The notes beneath the pieces are model-generated. The model made no database searches, had not been told where the DNA came from, and was given only the letters and a program-made list of their open reading frames with translations. Below are positions 16,038-24,700 of a stretch of 59,493 nt of DNA, piece after piece. The stretch's first letter is position 1, and each line of letters begins with the position of its first letter. Both the position numbers and the translations under genes were made by a program. The stretch lies in assembly GCA_025057795.1 (NCBI GenBank), contig JANXEP010000057.1, forward strand, positions 1 through 59,493, given 5' to 3'. The stretch comes from Candidatus Bathyarchaeota archaeon (lineage in GTDB: Archaea; Thermoproteota; Bathyarchaeia; Bathyarchaeales; UBA233).

Positions 16038-16479
16038 CCTCTTTTACCATTTTTGTCATTATTTTTCCTTTCAATTGGTAGCTCTTTAAGTTTCATAAAC
16101 TTCTACCCCATCCTAAGCTCGAAATTTACACATAAAAGTGGTGTTTATGGTATAGTTTTTCACAAAATGTAAACATGAGTGAAGTTTATTTGTTCTTGTC
16201 CTCTTTAAAGCCTTTTTCGCGCAATTGTTTACTTTTTTATGTTCTTAAATTGTGAATGAGCCACCCTATACTTTCTACTGGAAATTATCAATTAATTTCT
16301 CCTTTTTTCTAAAAAGCGTTTTAAACGTTGCTGTGAAGTTTGTTGTGAGAAATATTGAATTTTTTAACTTTATTTTTCGTTAGCGGCAAATTTTTTCTCT
16401 TTTTTATTTTTTCTTTTTCACCATAACAGATATAACTTGTGAAATGTAAAGTTGTGAAGTGTTAAGGTGCTAAACTTAA

Positions 16480-16905
16480 ATGCCGGCAAAGAAGATGCGC
16501 ATAGAAGTATTCGATGGCGAAGGCAATAAGTACACCATATCCTTTGAAGGTCAAGTAACCAGAGACAAAGCACTTCGAATTCTAGATTTGGTTGAGTTGC
16601 TGGGTGGAATGGCCAGCGATGAAACTAATTCAGGTGTTAAATTTTTAAATTTGGAGAAATCAAAGTATGATAAAGTGGTTTTCCTGGTTCAAAAGTACTT
16701 TCCAATGGCTTGGTTTTCTTCAAGGGAGATTCAGGAAGCCTATGAAGATGAGTTCAAAGAACCTATAAGCCTCAGCACCGTGGCAACTTACCTTTCTCGA
16801 ATGGCGGGCAAAGGAATCTTAGTTAAAGCTGGTGCCTCTAACCGGCTGAAATATAGATTTGCACCAAACTTTCCGCAATCTGCTATAAAACAAAAACTGT
16901 CTTAG
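16480..16905 (+). CDS. Winged-helix DNA-binding protein next to the origin
   Basis: The 141 residues start with a paired-strand segment (MRIEVFDGEGNKYTISFEG), a helix (DKALRILDLVELLGG), a spacer, and a winged helix at about 75-130 (WFSSREIQEAYEDEFK, LSTVATYLSRMAGKGIL, wing NRLKYRF). It resembles in layout the wHTH protein at 6948. The promoter lies in the origin region. It may be a local transcription factor; a role in replication is only suggested by position. Confidence 0.7.
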   Translation: MPAKKMRIEVFDGEGNKYTISFEGQVTRDKALRILDLVELLGGMASDETNSGVKFLNLEKSKYDKVVFLVQKYFPMAWFSSREIQEAYEDEFKEPISLSTVATYLSRMAGKGILVKAGASNRLKYRFAPNFPQSAIKQKLS

Positions 16906-16980
16906 CAGCTAATCATTAAAAATGTTAAAAAAGAGTACTTAACGCCAGTAAACCGCCATAAAGTTTCAAATATGGACAGG

Positions 16981-17694
16981 TTAGGTCGCATCGACTCCTG
17001 TTTTGTTTAAGAGTTTCTCCATCTCCTTTTTAATGCTGTATCTGAAGGGAATTTTGCTTGAATCCCTCTCCAGATAGCCATCTTCATAGAGCTTTTTCAT
17101 TAATCTGGCCGTGTGCTCCCTACTAAGTTTAATCTTTTCCTTTATTTCAGGTGCAGTTTTAGGGCCTTCTGTAGCCAGCATTTCCAGCACTGCCAGTTCA
17201 GTTTCAGTTAAGGATGCTAATGCCTTTTCCCTTTTTATTGGTATGACAGCCTCGACGCTTGGCTCTGGTACAACTGACAGTTTTTGCATTTTTTCCTCTA
17301 AAATTGAAATTCTTGTGGTTAATGTCTCATGTGACGCAACAACCTCACGAGTTTTTCTTTCTAATTCATCTAGCTTTGCCTGAACTTTTCCAAATTCTTC
17401 TGGGGCAATGCTGACTTTTGCTTCTAATGAGTTAATTTTTACCTCAAGATTTTCTACCATTTTAAGCATTTCACTGCTCCTCGAGGATGCTGCATCAGCT
17501 TTATAAGAAATGGATTCCAACGTTTCAAAAGCGCGTTTAAGCTCTCTACTAAAGCTAAGGATAATGTCACTAAAAGCCTCTTTAGCGTTTTCGTACTCTC
17601 TCTTAATTTTGACAACATACCTGTAATACTCAAAAGATGCACCTACCGCTACTGCAAAGAAAACGCAGGCAAAAAACAGTATGATCCCACTCAT
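16981..17694 (-). CDS. Membrane-anchored winged-helix regulator
   Basis: The 237-residue protein has a single N-terminal membrane segment (residues 3-24, IILFFACVFFAVAVGASFEY), a long coiled coil (about 30-140), and a C-terminal MarR/wHTH-like domain (about 160-230: LTETELAVLEMLATEGPKTA, LSREHTARLMKKLYEDGYLE). The order suggests a transcription factor held at the membrane and dimerised by the coiled coil. GGAGG lies 8 nt before the ATG. Directly upstream of its TATA-like box is one copy of a 19-bp operator motif, with two more copies within 230 bp, suggesting self-regulation. Confidence 0.75.
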   Translation of the reverse strand: MSGIILFFACVFFAVAVGASFEYYRYVVKIKREYENAKEAFSDIILSFSRELKRAFETLESISYKADAASSRSSEMLKMVENLEVKINSLEAKVSIAPEEFGKVQAKLDELERKTREVVASHETLTTRISILEEKMQKLSVVPEPSVEAVIPIKREKALASLTETELAVLEMLATEGPKTAPEIKEKIKLSREHTARLMKKLYEDGYLERDSSKIPFRYSIKKEMEKLLNKTGVDAT

Positions 17695-17740
17695 GTGGAA
17701 TCCTCCATAAATTTCATGTAGTATTTATGTGATTTCCACA

Positions 17741-17759
17741 TGTCACATCACACATCACG
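17741..17759 (-). promoter_or_regulatory. 19-bp operator-like motif, copy A
   Basis: On the minus strand CGTGATGTGTGATGTGACA. It lies 11 bp upstream of the TATA-like ATAAATAC (17722-17730) of the membrane wHTH gene. Same consensus as copies B, C and D: YGTGAYNTGTGAYRTSAYR. Confidence 0.6.
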
Positions 17760-17808
17760 GTTATAATAAATTAGATTTAAAGGTTATGGTGAACTACGGT
17801 TTTGAAAC

Positions 17809-17827
17809 TATGATGTCACACATCACA
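17809..17827 (-). promoter_or_regulatory. 19-bp operator-like motif, copy B
   Basis: On the minus strand TGTGATGTGTGACATCATA, 49 bp upstream of copy A. Shares the tandem TGTGA pair at 7-bp spacing. Confidence 0.55.
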
Positions 17828-17903
17828 AGAGCGGACACACACGCGTATTCTTGAAGCTTTTTGCAGCTTTTTTATTTTACTCAATTTACCTTACAGTTAT
17901 GTT

Positions 17904-17922
17904 CGTGATTTGTGATGTCACG
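17904..17922 (+). promoter_or_regulatory. 19-bp operator-like motif, copy C
   Basis: On the plus strand CGTGATTTGTGATGTCACG. It covers the stop codon of the helical-protein gene (17918-17920), so it is both the 3' end of that gene and possibly a distal site for the membrane wHTH promoter. Confidence 0.55.
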
Positions 17923-18397
17923 AAAAGCCTTCAGATGGATTTGCCAACCTTTTAAGGCTCGTTTCAAGCTCCTCCCTCAAAATTTTAATAAACTTTGACG
18001 CTTCATCCACATGTTTGTCGCTTAGCTGAATGTTTCTGTGCGCTTCTATGTACTCCTGAAGTTTATTTGACACTTCAATGTAGGGGTCTAACGTTGTACT
18101 TTCAAAAATTCCTACATATCCTAAAAGGATTATTGTGTATATGGCTTTTATCACGTTTTCCTCAGCTTGTCTTAAGGTTCTGTTAAATGCTCCGCGGCTT
18201 ATTTTTGCCTTTGTTAACCTTAATCTGGCTTTTTCATCATATTTAAGAGTTTTTCCCGCAATATTTTCCGCTAAAATATTAATAAGCAAAGTTTCAAGCT
18301 GAACTTTTGTTAAATGACTATTTTTGACCAATATTTTCACAACGGAGTCCTCAAATAGCTTCTTTAACCACGATTGGACATTATCTTTGAGTCTCAA
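17918..18397 (-). CDS. Helical archaeal protein of unknown function
   Basis: Not assigned to a known function. The 159 residues are almost entirely helical, beginning MRLKDNVQSWLKKLFEDSVV and containing LTKVQLETLLINILAENIAG and LTKAKISRGAFNRTLRQAEE, which read like a DNA-binding helix set. It stands between the membrane wHTH gene and a second copy of the same operator type (copy D at 18709), so it may belong to the same regulon. A TATA-like TTTATAATTTT lies at about 18447-18458. Confidence 0.65.
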   Translation of the reverse strand: MRLKDNVQSWLKKLFEDSVVKILVKNSHLTKVQLETLLINILAENIAGKTLKYDEKARLRLTKAKISRGAFNRTLRQAEENVIKAIYTIILLGYVGIFESTTLDPYIEVSNKLQEYIEAHRNIQLSDKHVDEASKFIKILREELETSLKRLANPSEGFS

Positions 18398-18524
18398 TTT
18401 TTCTTAAACCCCGCAACATGTTATGGATACACTTTTGTATACAAACTAAAATTATAAAGTTATCGAGGGATTTCTTAAAATTTTGAAAAGTCGCGCCAAA
18501 ACCTTAAAAGCCACATTTAATAGC

Positions 18525-18635
18525 TTATTCTGTCATTTCATTGAAATTTTGAGCTTTGCAGGTTTTATCGCTTTTAACGCGAACTTTTACCTCACCCCAT
18601 TTCAACTGTGGTCGCCTAATTTTACGCTCCGTCAT
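18525..18635 (-). CDS. Possible small basic protein (36 aa)
   Basis: ATG 18635 opens a 36-codon frame (MTERKIRRPQLKWGEVKVRV, then KSDKTCKAQ) within an otherwise gene-free 420-bp stretch. About 65 bp upstream is a TATA-like AAGTATATACC on the minus strand, and immediately upstream of that is operator copy D, the same order seen for the membrane wHTH gene. No Shine-Dalgarno site is visible. Alternatively the promoter makes a leader or non-coding RNA for the gene at 18397. Confidence 0.3.
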   Translation of the reverse strand: MTERKIRRPQLKWGEVKVRVKSDKTCKAQNFNEMTE

Positions 18636-18708
18636 TTTGAAAGATGAATAGTTGTGGGTCTCGCATCAACTAAATGGGATAGACTCTCTATGAGAAGGTA
18701 TATACTTA

Positions 18709-18727
18709 TGTGACGTCACAAGTCACA
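18709..18727 (-). promoter_or_regulatory. 19-bp operator-like motif, copy D
   Basis: On the minus strand TGTGACTTGTGACGTCACA, directly upstream of the TATA-like element at about 18698-18706. A degenerate relative, TGTGATTCGGTTGTGATTT, starts at about 18787. Confidence 0.6.
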
Positions 18728-18820
18728 ATTGAATTAAATGTGCTGTCACACTTGCCTTATAGCTTTTAATAAAATTTTGAATGTTCTGTGATTCGGTTGT
18801 GATTTTGGTGTTCTAAAGGG

Positions 18821-19654
18821 TTAAAAGTTTTCCGCTTTTATCTTCAATTTTTCAAAAAGTTCCGGGCGTAAATCCTTAAGTGTAGGGGTAAAGACCTCCA
18901 AAGGTCTGAGGCTGGTGTAGTCAACTTCGCCAAACACGATATTCTCTTCGTCATACACTGCTCTAGCAATTATGTCTCCATCAGGACCTATTAGTCTGCT
19001 TCCTCCCCAAAACTGCAATCCATTTTCCATGCCTACAAGATTTACGTAGGCTAGATACGCCGAATTTTCTATAGCCCTTGCAACAGTTAAAGTCTCGAAG
19101 AATTTTCTGCGGACAGTTGGTGAAGCCGAAATGCACACTATTAGCTTTGCGCCTTCTAAACGTGCCAGTCGGCTTAATTCTGGAAAGAAAATATCATAAC
19201 ATATAATTAAACCTATTTTACCAAGTTTAGTCTCAAACACCCCTGAATTGTGCCCCGGCCTAAAATATCTTTTTTCTTCGAAAACACTATGATTTGGAAG
19301 TTGTATCTTGCGGTATTTTCCAATGAGCCCCTCTGGACTTACGAGGACTGCAGAGTTATAGATGGTTGCTTCTGCCTTTTCACTGAGCTCCGGCATTCCA
19401 AAAATAACATGCACTTCCAGTTCTCTGGCTAACTCCTCAATAACAATTGTTGACGGACCGGGTATTTTTTCTGCTAATTCGTAGATATCGTCTCTTACAG
19501 TGTAACCTGTTAACGAAAGTTCCGGAAATACTACCAGATCCGCGCCTTGCTCTTTAGCTTTCTTTGCATATTCCCAAATTTTTTGAAGATTCGCTTTTTT
19601 GTCCCCTGGGCAGCAGCTTATCTGTGCTAGAGCTATTTTGAACTTCTCTTTCAT
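18821..19654 (-). CDS. Carbon-nitrogen hydrolase (nitrilase family), probable glutaminase partner of NadE
   Basis: The 277-residue protein has the nitrilase triad: Glu in FPELSLTGY, Lys in GKYRKIQLP, Cys in LIICYDIFFPE, with a second conserved Glu near EEKRYF. It follows nadE by a short gap in the same direction. NadE here lacks a glutaminase domain, so this amidase may supply ammonia from glutamine, as the fused domain does in glutamine-dependent NAD synthetases. ATG 19654 is chosen because GAGGAGGG lies directly against the earlier ATG 19663 but is suitably spaced for the later one. Confidence 0.85.
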   Translation of the reverse strand: MKEKFKIALAQISCCPGDKKANLQKIWEYAKKAKEQGADLVVFPELSLTGYTVRDDIYELAEKIPGPSTIVIEELARELEVHVIFGMPELSEKAEATIYNSAVLVSPEGLIGKYRKIQLPNHSVFEEKRYFRPGHNSGVFETKLGKIGLIICYDIFFPELSRLARLEGAKLIVCISASPTVRRKFFETLTVARAIENSAYLAYVNLVGMENGLQFWGGSRLIGPDGDIIARAVYDEENIVFGEVDYTSLRPLEVFTPTLKDLRPELFEKLKIKAENF

Positions 19655-19677
19655 TTTCCGCATCCCTCCTCAGCGGT

Positions 19678-20517
19678 TCACGATGTGTATGGTATTCTAA
19701 AGTCAAGCCCCACAGTTCTATACTGAATTTTTGCCGTTGGCGGTATTCTTCTTTTGTGCTCTGTGTGTTTCCATCGGTCCTTCACTTTATCTACAATATC
19801 TTTTTCTAGCTTCAGTTGGTTTGCTATTTCCTCCGTTTTCATAAAATGCTCCAGTCCATAAAGGATTAAGTCTAGGATTTCATATCTTATGCCTATTTCT
19901 TCTTCCGCCATCTGTCCAGGCCATAATGATGGTGATGATGGTTTGTTTGCTATGTCCTCTGGTATTCCTATGTATTTTGCAAGTTTTCGGACTTGGGTCT
20001 TGTATAAGTCCATTAGTGGCGCTATATCTGCTGCAGCGTCTCCCCATTTAGTGAAATAGCCTATCATCGTCTCCGACTTGTCTGAGCTTCCGCATACTAT
20101 TAGGTTAAATCTATTTGCGTAGTAGTATAAGTAAATCATCCGTAATCGTGCTTTTAGGTTGCCCTTAGACAGTTTGTCTTCATGGTTAAAGATAGGTATT
20201 GTGCTTTGAATAGCCTCTAATGTTGGAGTAATATCAATCATTTCGGTTTTAAATCCGAATTTTTCCGCCACGCGCATAGCGTCTTCTATGTCAATCCTGT
20301 TATATGTTTCTCTTTCGGGAAGCATAAGTCCTAGAACTTTGTCTCCTCCTATGGCTAGGGCGGAAAGGGCTGCAGCAGTACAACTATCAACTCCTCCAGA
20401 CAATCCTAAAACTATGCCTTCTGCTTTACAATGCTCTACGTATTGTTTTATGAAACGTTTTATTCTCGCTTCAACCTCTTGCCAGTCCAACTCCAAGACA
20501 GATTGTGATAAATTCAA
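19678..20517 (-). CDS. nadE: NAD+ synthetase
   Basis: The 279 residues carry the PP-loop motif GLSGGVDSCTAAALS, the LMLPERETYNRIDIEDA segment, VCGSSDKSETMIGYFTKWGD and the conserved SPSLWPGQMAEEEIGI. It amidates nicotinic acid adenine dinucleotide to NAD with ATP. No glutaminase domain is fused, and a separate nitrilase gene follows 23 bp later. The start is a TTG (20517), with TTAAAAAT as a likely TATA element about 20 bp upstream, suggesting a short or absent leader. Confidence 0.93.
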   Translation of the reverse strand: MNLSQSVLELDWQEVEARIKRFIKQYVEHCKAEGIVLGLSGGVDSCTAAALSALAIGGDKVLGLMLPERETYNRIDIEDAMRVAEKFGFKTEMIDITPTLEAIQSTIPIFNHEDKLSKGNLKARLRMIYLYYYANRFNLIVCGSSDKSETMIGYFTKWGDAAADIAPLMDLYKTQVRKLAKYIGIPEDIANKPSSPSLWPGQMAEEEIGIRYEILDLILYGLEHFMKTEEIANQLKLEKDIVDKVKDRWKHTEHKRRIPPTAKIQYRTVGLDFRIPYTS

Positions 20518-20613
20518 GGCTTACATCCCAATTTTTAAAGTGTTAGGCAAGTATTTAAGGACGAAGATAGAATACAGTAAGAGGTAATTCAAATAACATT
20601 TGAAGGATTACGT

Positions 20614-20886
20614 ATGGGGCGAAGAAGAAGGAAGGTCGTCCGCATTCCGAAGAAACGTTTACCAAAGTTCTTCTCTTGCCCTATTTGCGGCAAGGAAACT
20701 GTACGTGTGGAACTGTTTCGGGATGAACGCCGTGCTGTTGTAATGTGTGGTGGTTGTGGCGCAAGGGAAGAATTTTCAATTAAGGATGCGTTGGCCGAGG
20801 TTGACGTTTACTGCATGTTCACTGACAAAGTTTATGGTGAAATGAAGGGGGTTTCGGCGCCACAAGTTAAGGGTAAAGCCGAGTGA
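20614..20886 (+). CDS. Elf1-like transcription elongation factor
   Basis: The 90 residues open with a basic tail ([18 protein letters not shown]) followed by a four-cysteine zinc ribbon, [14 protein letters not shown] and [13 protein letters not shown], as in Elf1. It would bind elongating RNA polymerase. It overlaps the GGGP synthase start by 4 bp (GTGA), so the two are cotranscribed. Confidence 0.85.
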   Translation: MGRRRRKVVRIPKKRLPKFFSCPICGKETVRVELFRDERRAVVMCGGCGAREEFSIKDALAEVDVYCMFTDKVYGEMKGVSAPQVKGKAE

Positions 20887-21644
20887 CACTTATGGTCGGT
20901 GCTGTTGAAAGATACTTACTTGATAAAATAAAATCTGAGGGTACAATTCACATAACCCTCATCGACCCTGAAAAAGTGACCCCTTCTCAAGCTTCCGCAA
21001 TAGCTCAAAAGGCATATGCGGGTGGAACATCCGCCATCATGGTTGGTGGATCAACCTTTACCTCAACAAAGCACTTAGATAATGTAGTGAAGACTATTAA
21101 ACGTTCTGTGAAAATCCCAATCATACTCTTTCCTAACAACATCACAGGTATAAGCCGTTACGCTGACGCAATATGGTTTATGTCCCTAATAAACTCGGTT
21201 GACCCCTACTTTCTAATGGGTGCACAGATTTTAGGCGCACCTTTGGTCAAAAGGTACGCGTTGGAAGCAATATCCATGGGCTACATAATTGTGGGAGAAG
21301 GTGGTACGGCAAGCATCGTTGGAAAGGCTGTTCCAATCCCGTACAATAAGCCTGAATTAGCTGTGGCACACGCTTTAGCAGGGCAGTATTTAGGCATGCA
21401 CTTCATATACTTGGAAGCTGGCTCCGGCGCCAAGAAGCCTGTTCCTTCAGAGATGATTCAAAAAGTTAGGAGCTGTATAGATGTGCCCCTTATTGTTGGA
21501 GGAGGCATAAGATCAAAGGAACAAGCATCGATAGCAGCGTCAGCCGGGGCTAACATAATTGTGACAGGTAACGTTGTGGAGTCTGGCCATGTTAAAAATA
21601 GGGTTTCAGAAATCGTTGAAGGCATACGAAGCTGCAAGACATGA
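20883..21644 (+). CDS. Geranylgeranylglyceryl phosphate synthase
   Basis: The 253-residue TIM-barrel prenyltransferase makes the first ether bond of archaeal lipids from sn-glycerol-1-phosphate and GGPP. Motifs are [64 protein letters not shown] and IIVTGNVVE, the last two forming the phosphate site. The GTG start overlaps the Elf1 stop. Confidence 0.95.
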   Translation: MTLMVGAVERYLLDKIKSEGTIHITLIDPEKVTPSQASAIAQKAYAGGTSAIMVGGSTFTSTKHLDNVVKTIKRSVKIPIILFPNNITGISRYADAIWFMSLINSVDPYFLMGAQILGAPLVKRYALEAISMGYIIVGEGGTASIVGKAVPIPYNKPELAVAHALAGQYLGMHFIYLEAGSGAKKPVPSEMIQKVRSCIDVPLIVGGGIRSKEQASIAASAGANIIVTGNVVESGHVKNRVSEIVEGIRSCKT

Positions 21645-21768
21645 GTTAAACGTTGCAGAATCTTGTATAGCAATTATGATGTAAACTTTTCAAGAAGCAC
21701 CAGGTTTTTCTTTTTCGTGTCAAGAAAGCCAAAATAAGCGGTCCACTGTTAAAAATAAAGGAGTATCC

Positions 21769-24700
21769 TTGAATCTCCCCATGAGCGAAAGTTACCAAAA
21801 GTATGTAAAGGACTTAGAATTTAAACTTGGGCAACTCTATGAAATATGCGAGGAAGCCCGTGAGAAAGGCCTCGATCCCGCCCTCAAACCAGAGTGTTAT
21901 GTTGCAAGGGATATGGCTGCTCTTGTAGAAGGCTTGGTGGGCCCGAAAGGAGTTGCTGACAGGATTAGGGAATTAAGCCTCAAACTTTCCAGGGAAGAGT
22001 TAGCCTTTAAAATTGCAGAAGAAATTGTTTATGGAAAATTTGGGCACATGGAGCCTGAAGCTGCAGCGGAGCAAGCTATCCGCACAGCCCTCGCGATTCT
22101 GACTGAAGGGCTTACGGCTGCGCCTTTGCAAGGGGTTGCGAAAGTTAAAATTAAAAATAACCATGACAGAACAAAATATCTTGCAATCTATTTCGCCGGG
22201 CCAATACGCTCTGCGGGCGGCACGGACCAAGCGTTAACTCTCGTTGCTGGTGACTTTATTCGTAGACTTCTAGGACTTGACCGCTATAAACCCACAGAGG
22301 AAGAGATCGCTCGCTTCATTGAGGAAATTAGGCTTTATGAGCGTTCTGTCAGCCGCTTCCAATACCATGTTTCCGATGAAGAGTTGCAAAAAGCTCTGCA
22401 ATGGCTGCCAGTGGAGGTCACAGGCACGGAGTCAGATCCGATAGAAGTTTCCTCTTACCGCAACCTTCCACGCGTCGAGACGAACCGAGTTCGGGGTGGC
22501 GCGTTACGTGTAGTGAATGACGGTATTGTTGGACGCGCCTCAAAGGTTTTGGCGATTGTAGAAAAGCTTAGGATTCAAGGGTGGGATTGGCTCAGAGAAA
22601 TCCGTAAAATGTCTGAAAAGAAGTCTGCGGGATTTATGGACGACGTGGTTGCTGGCCGCCCAATATTTTCTTTCCCGTCTAGACGCGGTGGGTTCCGTTT
22701 AAGATATGGTAGGGCTAGAAACACTGGACTAACTGCGGTGGGCATTCACCCAGCCACAATGCTAGTGCTTCAAGGCTTTATAGCCGCAGGCACCCAACTC
22801 CGTTTGGAGCTCCCAGGGAAGGGTGGCATCGCAGTTCCCGTCGATTTCGTGGACCCTCCCGTTGTCAAGTTGAAGGATGGCTCTGTAGGTCGGGTATCTG
22901 TTGAAAATTTTGAAGCAATAAAAGATAAAATTGACAAGATCCTTTTTCTGGGCGATATTCTAGTAAGCTTTGGCGATTTCCTTTATCAAGGCAAAAGCTT
23001 GAGCCCCTCGGGGTATGTTGAGGAATGGTGGATTGAGGACCTTCGTGAAATAGTAATGAAAGAGTTCGGCGGCGATCTCCAAAAAGCCGCAACCGTAATA
23101 GGGATCTCAGAGGATAGGCTTAAAAGTTTTTTTGAAAACCCATTTGTAAATAAGCCAGAGTGGGAAGAGGCGCTAGCTCTCTCTCTAAAAGTGCATGTGC
23201 CTCTCCATCCGGCTTATACGTTTTTCTGGTCAAACCTTAATGGTGTTGGGGAAATTGAACTTTTGAGAACGTGGCTTTTTAACTCTAAAATAGAGTTTAA
23301 AGGAGAGTCTGTCTGCCAAATTATTGGTAAAATGGAGGATGATGTTAAGAAGGCCTTGGAAAAAATTTATATCCCCCACAAAGTTTTAAACGATAGAATT
23401 GTTATTGAAGGCAGTGAGGCATGTGCCTTTGCCTTCTGTCTAGGCTATAATGATCGAGAAAAAAACTTTTCATCTGCTCGAGACGTTTTAGAAGCGCTCG
23501 GTATGCTCTCCGGCTTGGTTATTAAAGAGAAAGCTCCAACTTTTGTTGGCGCCAGAATGGGACGGCCTGAAAAGGCTAAAAGGCGTGAGATGGCTCCTCT
23601 TGTGCATGTTCTTTTTCCAGTGGGTTTATCTGGAGGTTCTCAGAGGGACATTGTCGAGGCGGCAAAACACGAGAGGGTTTTTGTTGAGGTTGTTAAGCGT
23701 AAATGCCCTATTTGTAAAAACTACACAACGGGCATAAAATGCGCGTTATGCGGGACTGAAACCGTTCTAGAAAGAGTATGCCCAAAATGTGGAAGAGCTC
23801 TAAATGGGGATCTTTGCTCAACGTGTAACGTGTCTGGGGTGTCCTACGAAAAGCAAGCTATTAATATTAGGGAGTTGCTGGAGAAAGCGTGCAGCCGTTT
23901 GGGGTTTTCTCAACTAAAGGTTTTGAAAGGCGTTAAAGGGCTTACTAATGAAACAAAAACACCAGAGATGCTTGAGAAAGGAATTTTGCGTGTAAAATAT
24001 GACCTGTCAGTTTATAAAGATGGGACGATTCGCTTCGACGCCACTAATGCTCCTCTGACGCATTTTAAGCCCTGCGAAATTGGTGTTCCCGTAGAAAGGC
24101 TTGTGCAGCTTGGTTATACTCATGACGCCTTTGGCGAGCCCCTAGTAGACTCCAATCAAGTGTGCGAGTTAAAGATTCAAGATGTTGTTATCCCCACTAA
24201 ATGCGCCGAGTATTTCGTTCGGGTTGCAAACTTTATCGACGAACTTTTAACAAAGGTCTACGGGCTTCGACAGTATTACAATGTTAGGAAGGTCGATGAT
24301 CTTATAGGACATTTGATTGTAGGCTTAGCCCCTCATACCTCAGTTGGCATCTTAGGGCGTATTATCGGGTTTACCCGACTGAATGTTTGTTATGCGCATC
24401 CAGTTTGGCACTCCGCTAAACGTAGGGACTGCGACGGAGACGAGGACGCGTTGATGCTTGCCTTAGACATGTTACTTAATTTTTCAAGGGAATATTTGCC
24501 GGCTCAAATAGGCGGAATTATGGATGCTCCCTTGCTGTTAGTTCCCATTGTAAATCCAAAGGAAGTGCAGAGGCAAGCTCATGACTTTGACGTTGCCGGC
24601 GCATACCCATTAGAGTTTTATGAGAAAACATGGGAAAGAGCGGAAGCCAAACAAGCCAGCTCCATAATAGACTTAATTGAGTATAGGCTTGGAACTGAAG

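Larger units (their letters stand above)
15678..16479. other. Probable replication origin (oriC), AT-rich intergenic region
   Basis: An 800-bp gap between the divergent Orc1/Cdc6 and wHTH genes. It holds two oppositely oriented ORB-like elements (15820-15846 and 16011-16037) about 165 bp apart, a weaker half element TTCTACTGGAAAT near 16273-16285, and a strongly T-rich tract at about 16350-16425 that would unwind easily. The only open frame inside (15781-16074, minus) overlaps both ORBs and looks random. Proximity to cdc6 and DP1 supports the assignment. Confidence 0.75.

Noticed and set aside
15781..16074. 97-residue minus-strand open frame in the origin region
   Set aside because: It overlaps both ORB-like elements, has Phe/Asn/Ser-rich random composition and no plausible start signal.
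17741..18727. CRISPR-like array from the repeated TGTGA motifs
   Set aside because: Only four copies, at irregular distances of 49 to about 790 bp and in both orientations; they fit operators, not CRISPR repeats.
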